A program made the translations under genes and the position numbers. A DNA stretch of 5,566 bases from Acidobacteriaceae bacterium (lineage in GTDB: Bacteria; Acidobacteriota; Terriglobia; Terriglobales; Acidobacteriaceae): positions 221-5,786 of the forward strand of contig PLBX01000106.1 of NCBI GenBank assembly GCA_003135495.1, read 5' to 3'. Shown here piece after piece: positions 1-5,566 of the stretch. Numbering within the stretch: position 1 is the stretch's first letter; each line of letters begins with the position of its first letter. Under the pieces are notes generated by a model. That model saw only the letters and a list, made by a program, of their open reading frames with translations, was not told the origin of the DNA and searched no databases.

Positions 1-239
1 GGGCTATGTGGCCGCAAGCCCGCCCCCTGCTGAGCAGCTACACAGTCTTGCGCTGGGAGATGAATCTGCGGGCTTCCACCATTCTGGGGTTGGTCGGCGG
101 TGGCGGCTTGGGACAGGCGATCTATAACAATGTCCAGCTCGGTTTCTACAATCGCCTGAGTACACTTATTATTTTGATCTACGCCCTGGTTCTTGCCAGC
201 GACTGGATTGGGGAACGGCTTCGCCTCAGAGTTGCATGA
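1..239 (+). CDS. phnE: Phosphonate-type ABC transporter permease (PhnE family), C-terminal fragment
   Basis: This is the last ~78 codons of an inner-membrane permease; the 5' part lies outside the window. The reading frame is open from the first bases and stops with TGA at 237-239. The fragment begins at the end of the EAA-type cytoplasmic loop that contacts the ATPase (WPQARPLLSSY). It then carries the stretch typical of PhnE/PtxC permeases: LRWEMNLRASTILGLVGGGGLGQAIY. A final membrane helix (about LSTLIILIYALVLASDWIG) and a short basic tail follow. PhnE works with a periplasmic binding protein (PhnD) and an ATPase (PhnC) to import phosphonates, phosphite or related oxyanions; these partners would be expected upstream. 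The true substrate cannot be read from the permease tail. The stop codon overlaps the next start (ATGA), which suggests translational coupling to the methyltransferase. The family call is firm; the substrate is not. Confidence 0.9.
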   Translation, partial: AMWPQARPLLSSYTVLRWEMNLRASTILGLVGGGGLGQAIYNNVQLGFYNRLSTLIILIYALVLASDWIGERLRLRVA

Positions 240-1048
240 AGATTACAGCCAAGGCCGACAGCGAACGTTTCGAGAGCGGTGCGGACAAATATGCCGCTTA
301 CCTCGAGACGCCCGAGGGCCGGTTGCGCTCCGACTTGACCTTTGCCAATCTGCAGGAGTTTATCCCGCTTCAAGCCAACCGCTCGTTGCGCGCGCTAGAT
401 GTCGGCTGCGGCACCGGAGCGACGGCCATTCGCCTGGCGCGACTTGGCATTCACGTCACGCTGCTGGATTCGTCCGCGGAGATGTTGGAAATCGCAAAGC
501 GCGCAGCGCGGGAGGCTGGGGTTACGGAGATGACCGCGCTGAAACACGGCGACGCGGCCGAACTGGCGGACTTATTCCCTATGCAATCGTTCGATGTAAT
601 TCTGTTCCACAACGTACTGGAATTCGTCGATGACCCGGTTGCGGTGTTGTGCGGCGTGGCTCGCACCTTGCGGGGTTCACCAGCGATACTGTCGGTCCTT
701 GTACGGAACCGCGCCGGCGAAGTATTCAAGGCTGCTATCCAAGCAGGCGATTTGGCACTCGCGGAAAATAACTTAACCGCCGAGTGGGGACAAGAGTCTT
801 TGTACGGAGGCCGAGTACGGCTTTTTACATCAGATAGCCTGCGAGCCATGCTGAAAGCGGCATCGCTGGCGGTGATTACCGAGCGCGGTGTACGCGTTCT
901 TGCGGACTATTTACCGCCGCAGGTTCCCCGCAGCTCTGACTACGAGCGGATTCTGGAGCTGGAGCACAAACTGGGGAGCCGATCAGAATACGCCGCAGTC
1001 GCGCGTTACACACAATGCTTTGCACGTTTGAGTGGTGGTGCAGTTTGA
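236..1048 (+). CDS. Class I SAM-dependent methyltransferase, CmoM/SmtA-like
   Basis: This 270-residue protein has a Rossmann-fold methyltransferase core. Motif I is DVGCGTG at residues 55-61, an acidic residue at the end of strand 2 (D78 in LLDSS) should bind the SAM ribose, and the post-strand-4 segment is FDVILFHNVLEFVDDP (119-134). The last segment closely recalls E. coli CmoM (LFHAVLEWVADP). So do the N-terminus (ADKYAAYLETPEGRLR) and the C-terminal ERGVRVLADYLPP (216-228) with the following YERILELE. CmoM methylates 5-carboxymethoxyuridine at the tRNA wobble position. The length also fits that family. The start overlaps the permease stop by ATGA and no strong ribosome site precedes it, so translation is probably coupled. 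Being fused to a transporter operon is odd for a tRNA-modifying enzyme, so it could be a small-molecule methyltransferase of the same fold family. The fold is certain; the substrate is uncertain. Confidence 0.88.
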   Translation: MKITAKADSERFESGADKYAAYLETPEGRLRSDLTFANLQEFIPLQANRSLRALDVGCGTGATAIRLARLGIHVTLLDSSAEMLEIAKRAAREAGVTEMTALKHGDAAELADLFPMQSFDVILFHNVLEFVDDPVAVLCGVARTLRGSPAILSVLVRNRAGEVFKAAIQAGDLALAENNLTAEWGQESLYGGRVRLFTSDSLRAMLKAASLAVITERGVRVLADYLPPQVPRSSDYERILELEHKLGSRSEYAAVARYTQCFARLSGGAV

Positions 1049-1050
1049 AA

Positions 1051-1185
1051 AAAGATTCGTATCAGGGCATGCCTTCAGGCATGCCGTTCAGTGCGAAACT
1101 TGAAACCGGCTTTAGCCGCTGGCCCGAAGGCAAGCCTCAGCGGCTCAAGCCGCTTCGCTAAAGCGATGCCCTGATACGAATCTTT
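1051..1185. repeat. REP/MITE-like palindromic element with nested hairpins
   Basis: A perfect 20-bp inverted repeat forms the ends: 1051-1070 (AAAGATTCGTATCAGGGCAT) and its reverse complement at 1166-1185. Three further hairpins are nested between the arms. GGCATGCC at 1066-1073 pairs with GGCATGCC at 1078-1085 around a TTCA loop. A 15-bp pair (1107-1121 with 1138-1152) has one mismatch. CGCTT (1151-1155) pairs with AAGCG (1161-1165). TTTGA occurs just outside both ends (1044-1048 and 1187-1191) and may be a target-site duplication; the left copy contains the methyltransferase stop codon. The layout is that of a non-autonomous, REP/BIME- or MITE-type mobile repeat and no coding frame is evident in it. 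In RNA it would fold strongly, so it may weaken read-through from the transporter genes into the radical SAM gene or stabilise the upstream message. No transposase lies in the window. Confidence 0.75.
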
Positions 1186-1241
1186 ATTTGAGCACCTCTA
1201 TCATCTTATGAACCACACCCGCGATTGCCTTGATGATCGAT

Positions 1242-1247
1242 GGAGAA
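1242..1247 (+). promoter_or_regulatory. Shine-Dalgarno site deciding the radical SAM start
   Basis: GGAGAA lies 7 bases before the ATG at 1255 (9 bases counted from the end of the GGAG core). It lies inside the codons of the alternative start at 1240, which has no purine-rich site before it. The downstream ATG is therefore preferred. Confidence 0.6.
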
Positions 1248-1254
1248 TCGTGCC

Positions 1255-2313
1255 ATGAGTAACGTCGCCGTCGAATCTTCATCCGTCCCATCAGGCGCGA
1301 GAGCACCTGATGCCCCGATTTCGCTCGGGCTCGGTCTCACCAACGAGTGCAATCTCTCCTGCGCTTTCTGCTACCGAGATCCAAACCGCACGGATCGCCT
1401 CTCTCTGGATCAGGTGAAATCCGTCATGGAACGACTGCCGATCCACTCGGTGAACCTGGGCACCGGCGAGAACGGCATGCATCCAGAGTTTAGGGCGATC
1501 CTCGCCTACCTGCGCACACAATCCATCAAGCTCACCATCACTTCCAATGGCCACAGTGTTGCTGTTTTGGACGACAACGAATTGCGTGCCTTTCACGACA
1601 TCGAGTTTTCTCTCGATTACCCGACGCAAGCCGAACAGGATGCGCAGCGCGGAAACGGAAATTGGAAGCTGATCCAGCAGCAGGCAGAACGATGTATCAG
1701 GCTGGGTGTGCCCGTAACCATCATCGCGGTCATGATGAAGGCGAACTACTTGCGTCTGGCGGCGGTCGCGCGAGTTGCGAAACAGATTGACGCTCCCCTG
1801 CGTGTGAACGTGTACCAGGCGGTGCGATCCGACCTCTATGCGTTGTCTTACGAAGAGTACTGGGAAGGGTTCCGGCGTCTCTTTGCGGAAACCGACGTGA
1901 TCGCAATTGGCGAGCCGCTGGTGAGAGCGATAGCGGGCCTCCCGCCGCTCCAAGGAGGATGTGGCGTTAGCACGATACGAGTTACACCGCGAGGCACCAC
2001 CCAGCCCTGCGTTTATTGGCCAGGAACGGGCGAACCGCTGTCGGAGTTGATCTTCAACGGCCTCGAGATTCTGAGCTCTGCGCCGTTTGAACAAGCGCGG
2101 ACGCTCCCCGATGCTTGCCAGCCTTGCGAGTTTCGAGAATCATGCCATGGTGGCTGTGCCGGACGACGACGCCTCCAGGACGCGCTGCTGGAGCCTGACT
2201 TCTACTGTCCGATCATTCGCGGGGAACGCCCAAGACTGCAGATCCGAATGGCCGCCACCCGCGATCTGCCGAAGCTGAGCAGTTCCTGCACTACGGTTGT
2301 GATTGCCAGGTGA
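1255..2313 (+). CDS. Radical SAM/SPASM domain enzyme, unknown substrate
   Basis: This 352-residue iron-sulfur enzyme should cleave SAM to start radical chemistry. The cluster-binding CX3CX2C motif is C32, C36 and C39 (CNLSCAFC, then Y40). The C-terminal SPASM module is complete: C236-x10-G-x4-C252, then CX2CX5CX3C at 288/291/297/301, then C318 (DFYC). Seven cysteines for two extra 4Fe-4S clusters are typical of PqqE- and AlbA/anSME-like enzymes that modify peptides or proteins. The usual GGE motif that binds the SAM amino group is replaced by GTGE (69-72, followed by NGMHPEF). A 34-residue tail after C318 ends in SSSCTTVVIAR with an extra C345. An in-frame ATG at 1240 would add five residues, but the ribosome site favours 1255. 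The gene lies downstream of the permease and methyltransferase on the same strand. No short precursor peptide is evident beside it, so a RiPP role is only one option. Confidence 0.9.
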   Translation: MSNVAVESSSVPSGARAPDAPISLGLGLTNECNLSCAFCYRDPNRTDRLSLDQVKSVMERLPIHSVNLGTGENGMHPEFRAILAYLRTQSIKLTITSNGHSVAVLDDNELRAFHDIEFSLDYPTQAEQDAQRGNGNWKLIQQQAERCIRLGVPVTIIAVMMKANYLRLAAVARVAKQIDAPLRVNVYQAVRSDLYALSYEEYWEGFRRLFAETDVIAIGEPLVRAIAGLPPLQGGCGVSTIRVTPRGTTQPCVYWPGTGEPLSELIFNGLEILSSAPFEQARTLPDACQPCEFRESCHGGCAGRRRLQDALLEPDFYCPIIRGERPRLQIRMAATRDLPKLSSSCTTVVIAR

Positions 2314-2320
2314 GTCTTCA

Positions 2321-2404
2321 GTCGCTGGTCGTTAGTCATTAGTCGTTAGTGATTAGTCGTTTGGATTCACGGCGGGTCGAATGTGTTTGCTAACGACCAG
2401 CGAC
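2321..2404. terminator. Possible bidirectional terminator hairpin
   Basis: A perfect 15-bp inverted repeat, GTCGCTGGTCGTTAG (2321-2335) and CTAACGACCAGCGAC (2390-2404), encloses a 54-base loop. It lies 7 bases past the radical SAM stop and about 20 bases past the stop of the convergent secreted-protein gene. Its position suits transcription termination from both sides. There is no U-tract on either strand and the loop is long, so a classical intrinsic terminator is not proven. Confidence 0.4.
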
Positions 2405-2411
2405 CAACGAC
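2321..2411. repeat. Opposed 7-bp repeat array in the convergent spacer
   Basis: Six head-to-tail heptads run from 2321 to 2362: GTCGCTG, GTCGTTA, GTCATTA, GTCGTTA, GTGATTA, GTCGTTT. Three reverse-complement heptads run from 2391 to 2411: TAACGAC, CAGCGAC, CAACGAC. Both halves are in the same 7-bp phase, so the span is exactly 13 units, with four non-repeat units in the middle. The array fills most of the gap between two convergent genes. Confidence 0.7.
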
Positions 2412-2425
2412 GACCTGCGACGAAC

Positions 2426-3187
2426 TCATTTCGCGTTCATCCACGTGTCTGACCCGGCTAGCTTGACGGACACATCAGACAAGAAGATGTGCAAGGGCTT
2501 GCCATCGGCGGTGCCGCGGTGCTCGGTTGAGATCAGCAGAGGACCTGCCTTTTTGTAGCCTGCCCAGGTGGCGTTAACGAGGCTCGGCTTCTTGGTCCCG
2601 CCGTGGTGGAAGACAAGGTACTCGACGCGGTTGTCCTTGCCGACGTAGAGTTCCCAGGTGTCGCCGGGCGTGTAACCACCGGCTTCTGCGGGATACTTCA
2701 CTTCGACTAACTCGGCCGAGCCTTTGCCCTCCGGCAGCTTTTTCATGCCTTGATCGGTCACGGTGGCGCTGGTGTCCCAGTAAGCATGGAAGGGGAAAAG
2801 AAGCCAATAATTATCATTGACGAAAGCCGGTTCGATTTCGTTTTTTACGGCGTCGGGCTGGCTGTTGAGCTCAGAGCGCTTGTAGGAGACTTTGACCGCC
2901 TTGCCGTCTTTATCCTTTCCCTCGTAGGAGACCTTGTTCGTCTTGGGCTCCCACTCCCATGCGTGAGCAAGTTTGAAGACGCCGGGGATCTCCCCGTTCC
3001 AGGTGTAGCGGATCGCATCGATTGTCCCGTACGAATCGAGGCCGTAGGTTTTGACGATCTGTTGGAGAATTGGCGGCTGCTGTGCCGACGACGTTGCGGC
3101 AAGAACAAGAACAAAGACCAGCACACCGAAAGCCAGAAGACGGATTATCGTTAGACGGGTTATCGCTAGACGGCTCGCATTTGTCAT
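2426..3187 (-). CDS. Secreted protein of unknown function
   Basis: I do not recognise this 253-residue protein. It begins with a Sec signal peptide: a basic N-region (R6, R11, R16), a hydrophobic core of about residues 17-32, and likely cleavage after SSA at 35 (SSA|QQ). There is no lipobox and no cysteine, so a soluble periplasmic or exported protein is expected. The mature ~218 residues are rich in aromatic residues and beta-type patterns. Notable segments are IDAIRYTWNGEIPG (56-69), HAWEWEP (75-81) and FVNDNYWLLFPFHAYWD (122-138). The C-terminal half has a YTPGDTWELYVGKDNRVEYLVF segment. This looks like a LolA/LolB-type curved beta-sheet protein, but that is inference from pattern only. 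The ATG has a good ribosome site (GAGGAGA, 5 bases upstream). The gene is convergent with the radical SAM gene and lies 197 bp after the YceI-like gene. Confidence 0.82.
   Translation of the reverse strand: MTNASRLAITRLTIIRLLAFGVLVFVLVLAATSSAQQPPILQQIVKTYGLDSYGTIDAIRYTWNGEIPGVFKLAHAWEWEPKTNKVSYEGKDKDGKAVKVSYKRSELNSQPDAVKNEIEPAFVNDNYWLLFPFHAYWDTSATVTDQGMKKLPEGKGSAELVEVKYPAEAGGYTPGDTWELYVGKDNRVEYLVFHHGGTKKPSLVNATWAGYKKAGPLLISTEHRGTADGKPLHIFLSDVSVKLAGSDTWMNAK
3145..3174 (-). repeat. 15-bp in-frame duplication in signal peptide
   Basis: Two adjacent 15-base copies (3145-3159 and 3160-3174) match at 13 of 15 positions. They encode ITRL/TIIRL-type pentapeptides in the basic N-region of the signal peptide. 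The result is an unusually long charged N-region with regularly spaced arginines. Confidence 0.6.
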
Positions 3188-3192
3188 GGAGT

Positions 3193-3199
3193 TCTCCTC
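3193..3199 (-). promoter_or_regulatory. Ribosome binding site of the secreted-protein gene
   Basis: On the - strand GAGGAGA lies 5 bases before the ATG at 3187. It is a strong Shine-Dalgarno match and supports that start codon. Confidence 0.75.
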
Positions 3200-3338
3200 A
3201 TCTCGATAGCAAAGGTGAATTTAAAACGATGTTGACTTTAGAGACGCATAAAGATTTTTAACTGAATCGAAGTCCGATTGTGAAACGCAAGCGTCAACCA
3301 TCAGAATCTCCAACTGTCGGCGCAGTGATGAAACCCGA

Positions 3339-3371
3339 CGATAGATGTTTGTCGCGATAGATGTTTGTCGC
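3339..3371. repeat. Perfect 16-bp tandem repeat
   Basis: GATAGATGTTTGTCGC occurs twice head to tail at 3340-3355 and 3356-3371, with the period extending one base left. It lies 13 bases past the stop of the YceI-like gene and about 150 bp upstream of the secreted-protein start. It could be a paired operator or simply a slippage duplication. I see no convincing sigma-70 promoter in the rest of 3188-3384. Confidence 0.7.
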
Positions 3372-3384
3372 CAAGCTGAACGGG

Positions 3385-4266
3385 CTAGTTCCCAGATGCC
3401 GCTTGTTGTCCGGAACCTTTCGGCAACAAACGCAGGTGAACCAGGATGTTCAGACGATTCCCGACAAGGACATTGAAGTTTCCGGGGCCAGGATAATCTT
3501 CTGCATTGCTGGCGTGCGGAACTTCGGGAAGGGCCGCGGCCATCAGAACCGTCCCTGTACAAATGGCGCCTTGGTAGTCCTCACCCGTGCCGGTGGCCGG
3601 TTCACAGTTTCTGTCTTGAACGACCGGCGGCCAATAGGTGGCGAGTACCGCCCTCACCAATTGAGGAAAATCTTCGCGGAACATACGCGTCGATCCTGAG
3701 GCCACGACGCCGCCGTCTTTCCGACCTTTGCCATCGGCTGACGGAGCGTCGAAAACAAAAGTGGCTTCGCGAGAAACGCGATGAACTATCGGCTGGCCGT
3801 ACACCGGCCCCGAATAGGCTTCACTCGGGGCAGATGATTCGACGTTGCGATCCAAGCGGGTGATGACCAGATTCCCGGTGGTTTGTAGCCGGCCTTCGGC
3901 CGTCCGAACCGCTCCCTTGGAGTGGAAACATATCAATGTGTGGTTGGATAGGTCGGCCAGCCACATACTGAGAAATTTTCCTTCCTCATCTATAGCGGGC
4001 AGCATAGAGTCCGCCGGATAGATGCGGATGTCGAAGGAAGACTTGGCAAGGTCGTCGCTGTTCAGTTCGACCCGGCCATTTACACGCGCGAAGCCAAGGG
4101 TTATATCTATTTTTCTTTTCCCGTAATCCGTGGTCGCGTCGGTCACAAGTTGGATATCGGAATGGTGAGCATCCACCTGATAGGATCCGCCGGTAAAAGC
4201 GGACTTGCTGGGGGCGCCCATTGCGAGCATGCTTGCCACAACGAATGGAACCGCGTACTTGAGCAT
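3385..4266 (-). CDS. Secreted YceI-like domain protein with a C-terminal insertion
   Basis: This 293-residue protein has a signal peptide (MLKYAVPFVVASMLAMG, cleavage probably near SKSA at 20-23). A YceI-type beta-barrel lipocalin-like domain follows. The signature opening is YQVDAHHSDIQL (29-40), with GFARVNGRVELNSDDLAKSSFDIRI (58-82) and GSTRMFREDF (191-200), which corresponds to the family's F-x-R-x-DF motif. YceI proteins bind isoprenoid or other lipophilic molecules in the periplasm; the ligand here is unknown. The family is usually about 190 residues. The extra length appears to be an insertion of roughly 60-70 residues with C221 and C236 between the DF motif and the final strand (VGNRLNILVHLRLLP, about 275-290). 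The frame stays open upstream to 4659, but that part overlaps the glycosyltransferase gene. The start at 4266 has a strong ribosome site and a signal peptide. Confidence 0.8.
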   Translation of the reverse strand: MLKYAVPFVVASMLAMGAPSKSAFTGGSYQVDAHHSDIQLVTDATTDYGKRKIDITLGFARVNGRVELNSDDLAKSSFDIRIYPADSMLPAIDEEGKFLSMWLADLSNHTLICFHSKGAVRTAEGRLQTTGNLVITRLDRNVESSAPSEAYSGPVYGQPIVHRVSREATFVFDAPSADGKGRKDGGVVASGSTRMFREDFPQLVRAVLATYWPPVVQDRNCEPATGTGEDYQGAICTGTVLMAAALPEVPHASNAEDYPGPGNFNVLVGNRLNILVHLRLLPKGSGQQAASGN

Positions 4267-4273
4267 TTTCTTA

Positions 4274-4280
4274 TCCTCCC
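4274..4280 (-). promoter_or_regulatory. Ribosome binding site fixing the YceI-like start
   Basis: On the - strand GGGAGGA lies 7 bases before the ATG at 4266. This, with the signal peptide that follows, places the start here and not at the far upstream in-frame codon at 4659. Confidence 0.75.
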
Positions 4281-4376
4281 TGGTGAATTCAACAAAGGAT
4301 GTGTGAGGACGAGCAGGGCCCAAAAGAAGACAGGAATGGTAGCAAAATTTTGGCTGGGTAGCCAGACCCAACGCAG

Positions 4377-5566
4377 CTAGTCGGTTGAGCGCGGCGGCGC
4401 GGCGGCTCGCGTAAAGCGGCGAAACATGATAATTGCAGCGGCCGTCGCGACGGCTCCGTATTCCAGCAGCATAATCCAGCCAGGAACAATCCACGGACGG
4501 CCGAGCGTGCGCAAATGCCAAACGTAGAAAGTTGGGACGATGCTCACGGTCCAGATGATGAGCGGCACCGTCGAGGCCGGCCGCAGGAACGGCAGCAGCC
4601 AGAGAAGGTACCAGGGATACACGACCGGGGCGCATAGAAGCGATGCTGCCATGGGCCACGCAAATGATTCCGAAGACAATTCGTGGTCTCTACTTCTCAG
4701 GCAGATTGCGGTGAGAAAGCCGATGAGCACTGCCAGCGCGACTAAAAGCTGCGGAGTGGCCACTCGCTCGAGCATTGCAAATACCGGATCATTGAAACGG
4801 AAAGTCTTCACGTAAGTGCCGAGCGAGCCGATAGGAATCTTTCCGTGATCGAGAAATGGTACATAAAGGATTCCGACAGCGACTACCGCCAGCGCGGCAT
4901 CGCGTATGCGAACACGACGCCAGTACAGTGGCAGCAGGACAATCGGGAGAAACTTCACAGCGACAGCCAGGCCGAATGCCAGCGCAGCGAGTGTACGCAA
5001 GCGCCGCTTTAGCGCGGCGAAAGACAACAACAGCAGAAGCACTCCGACGATATCGATGTGACCGCTGCCCGCTACTTCTATCGCTAGAAGAGGGTTCCAG
5101 GCATAAGCGAGAACCCAGTGCGCCGCTCGACCACTGCGATGCAATATGTCGAGCAAAACGAAAACGATTGTCAAGTCGCAAACTACGAATGCTGCTTTCA
5201 GCGTAAAGATGGACTCATGAATTGCCGTGACGGCGCGGAAGAAAAGCTCTGCGCCGGGTGGATATGGGCTCGGCACATCAGGATTGTTGAGCGAGCGAGT
5301 GTCGGGTGTGTGCAATCCTGCGTGCGCAGGGTCGCTGGGAATCACTATATAAGGGTTATAGCCGAGCCGCTGCACGCGGCCATCCCAAAGGTAGCGATGA
5401 ATGTCATCATCTGCACCTGGTGGCGTCAGTAGAAATGGAAGATGCCACAGCGCAGCTAGCACGAGTGCGATCACGATGACGCGACGCGGGAGTTTCGGCG
5501 TAGACGTTGAGAAGAACTCACGAACCGCGAAAAGATACGCGACGCCGGCGACGGCCAGCGGAATGA
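4377..5566 (-). CDS. GT-C family polyprenyl-phosphate-dependent glycosyltransferase, 5' partial
   Basis: This is a polytopic membrane glycosyltransferase resembling bacterial alpha-mannosyltransferases (MptA/MptB-like, DUF2029/GT87 type). These use a polyprenyl-phosphate sugar donor on the outer face of the inner membrane. Residue numbers count from the first complete codon at 5564. The acidic loop after the second helix, GADDDIHRYLWDGRVQRLGYNPY (50-72), holds the likely catalytic aspartates D52-D54. Further family-like segments are SPYPPGAELFF (about 99-109), WNPLLAIEVAGSGHID (156-171), AVKFLP and APVVYPWYLLWLLPFL. About ten hydrophobic helices are visible. A GTG at 5474 could be called as the start, but the frame continues to the window edge. 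That extension codes for another membrane helix (PLAVAGVAYLFAV), so the gene almost certainly begins outside the window. Some 395 residues are visible. The sugar and acceptor are unknown; an envelope glycan or glycolipid is likely. Confidence 0.85.
   Translation of the reverse strand, partial: IPLAVAGVAYLFAVREFFSTSTPKLPRRVIVIALVLAALWHLPFLLTPPGADDDIHRYLWDGRVQRLGYNPYIVIPSDPAHAGLHTPDTRSLNNPDVPSPYPPGAELFFRAVTAIHESIFTLKAAFVVCDLTIVFVLLDILHRSGRAAHWVLAYAWNPLLAIEVAGSGHIDIVGVLLLLLSFAALKRRLRTLAALAFGLAVAVKFLPIVLLPLYWRRVRIRDAALAVVAVGILYVPFLDHGKIPIGSLGTYVKTFRFNDPVFAMLERVATPQLLVALAVLIGFLTAICLRSRDHELSSESFAWPMAASLLCAPVVYPWYLLWLLPFLRPASTVPLIIWTVSIVPTFYVWHLRTLGRPWIVPGWIMLLEYGAVATAAAIIMFRRFTRAAAPPRSTD

Noticed and set aside
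193..633. + strand open frame overlapping the permease end and methyltransferase
   Set aside because: The translation is Arg/Gly-rich and patternless, and overlaps the well-supported methyltransferase in another frame.
1291..2094. Long open frame on the - strand opposite the radical SAM gene (267 codons)
   Set aside because: It is an antisense shadow: rich in Arg, Gln and His without any domain pattern, while the + strand frame has all the radical SAM and SPASM cysteines.
2328..2362. CRISPR-like short repeats
   Set aside because: The units are 7 bp and directly abutting with no spacers, so this is a simple tandem repeat and not a CRISPR array.
3232..3260. TTGACT-17 bp-TTTTTA resembling a sigma-70 promoter on the + strand
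   Set aside because: The -10 box is poor and no + strand gene follows; the region downstream is antisense to the YceI-like gene.
4351..4364. Small hairpin (TGGCT-GGGT-AGCCA) just after the glycosyltransferase stop
   Set aside because: The stem is only 5 bp and on the - strand it is followed by AAAATTTT, not a clean U-tract; too weak to call a terminator.
4267..4659. 131-codon N-terminal extension of the YceI-like frame on the - strand
   Set aside because: It lies largely inside the 3' end of the glycosyltransferase gene in another frame, has no family likeness, and the ATG at 4266 has a strong ribosome site followed by a signal peptide.

Overview
The window looks like chromosomal DNA from a moderately GC-rich Gram-negative bacterium. 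Acidobacteriota (Terriglobia-type) is my best guess. The reasons are a REP/MITE-like palindrome with GGCATGCC and CGGCTTTAGCCG hairpins, degenerate 'GTCGTTA' heptad spacers, and secreted proteins of unknown function with Sec signal peptides. This assignment rests on general resemblance and not on a marker gene.

Left part, + strand (1-2313): the 3' end of a phosphonate-type ABC transporter permease (PhnE family) overlaps by ATGA with a class I SAM methyltransferase that resembles CmoM/SmtA. A 206-bp gap follows, most of it filled by a REP/MITE-like palindromic element, and then a radical SAM/SPASM enzyme. If the element is removed together with one copy of its possible 5-bp target duplication, the methyltransferase and radical SAM genes would lie about 63 bp apart. 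The three genes may therefore have been one transcription unit: an oxyanion or phosphonate-type importer, a methyltransferase and a radical SAM maturase or modifier. This is the part most likely to hold an undescribed pathway.

Middle (2314-2425): a convergent intergenic spacer built from 7-bp repeats in opposite orientations. They form a 15-bp perfect inverted repeat that could act as a bidirectional terminator.

Right part, - strand (5566-2426): in transcription order, a polytopic GT-C type glycosyltransferase that runs off the right edge, a secreted YceI-like protein with an unusual cysteine-bearing insertion, and a secreted protein of unknown function. The last two have good Shine-Dalgarno sites. 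The gaps between the three genes are 110 and 197 bp, and the second contains a perfect 16-bp tandem repeat. The theme is the cell envelope or periplasm; no direct functional link to the + strand genes is visible.
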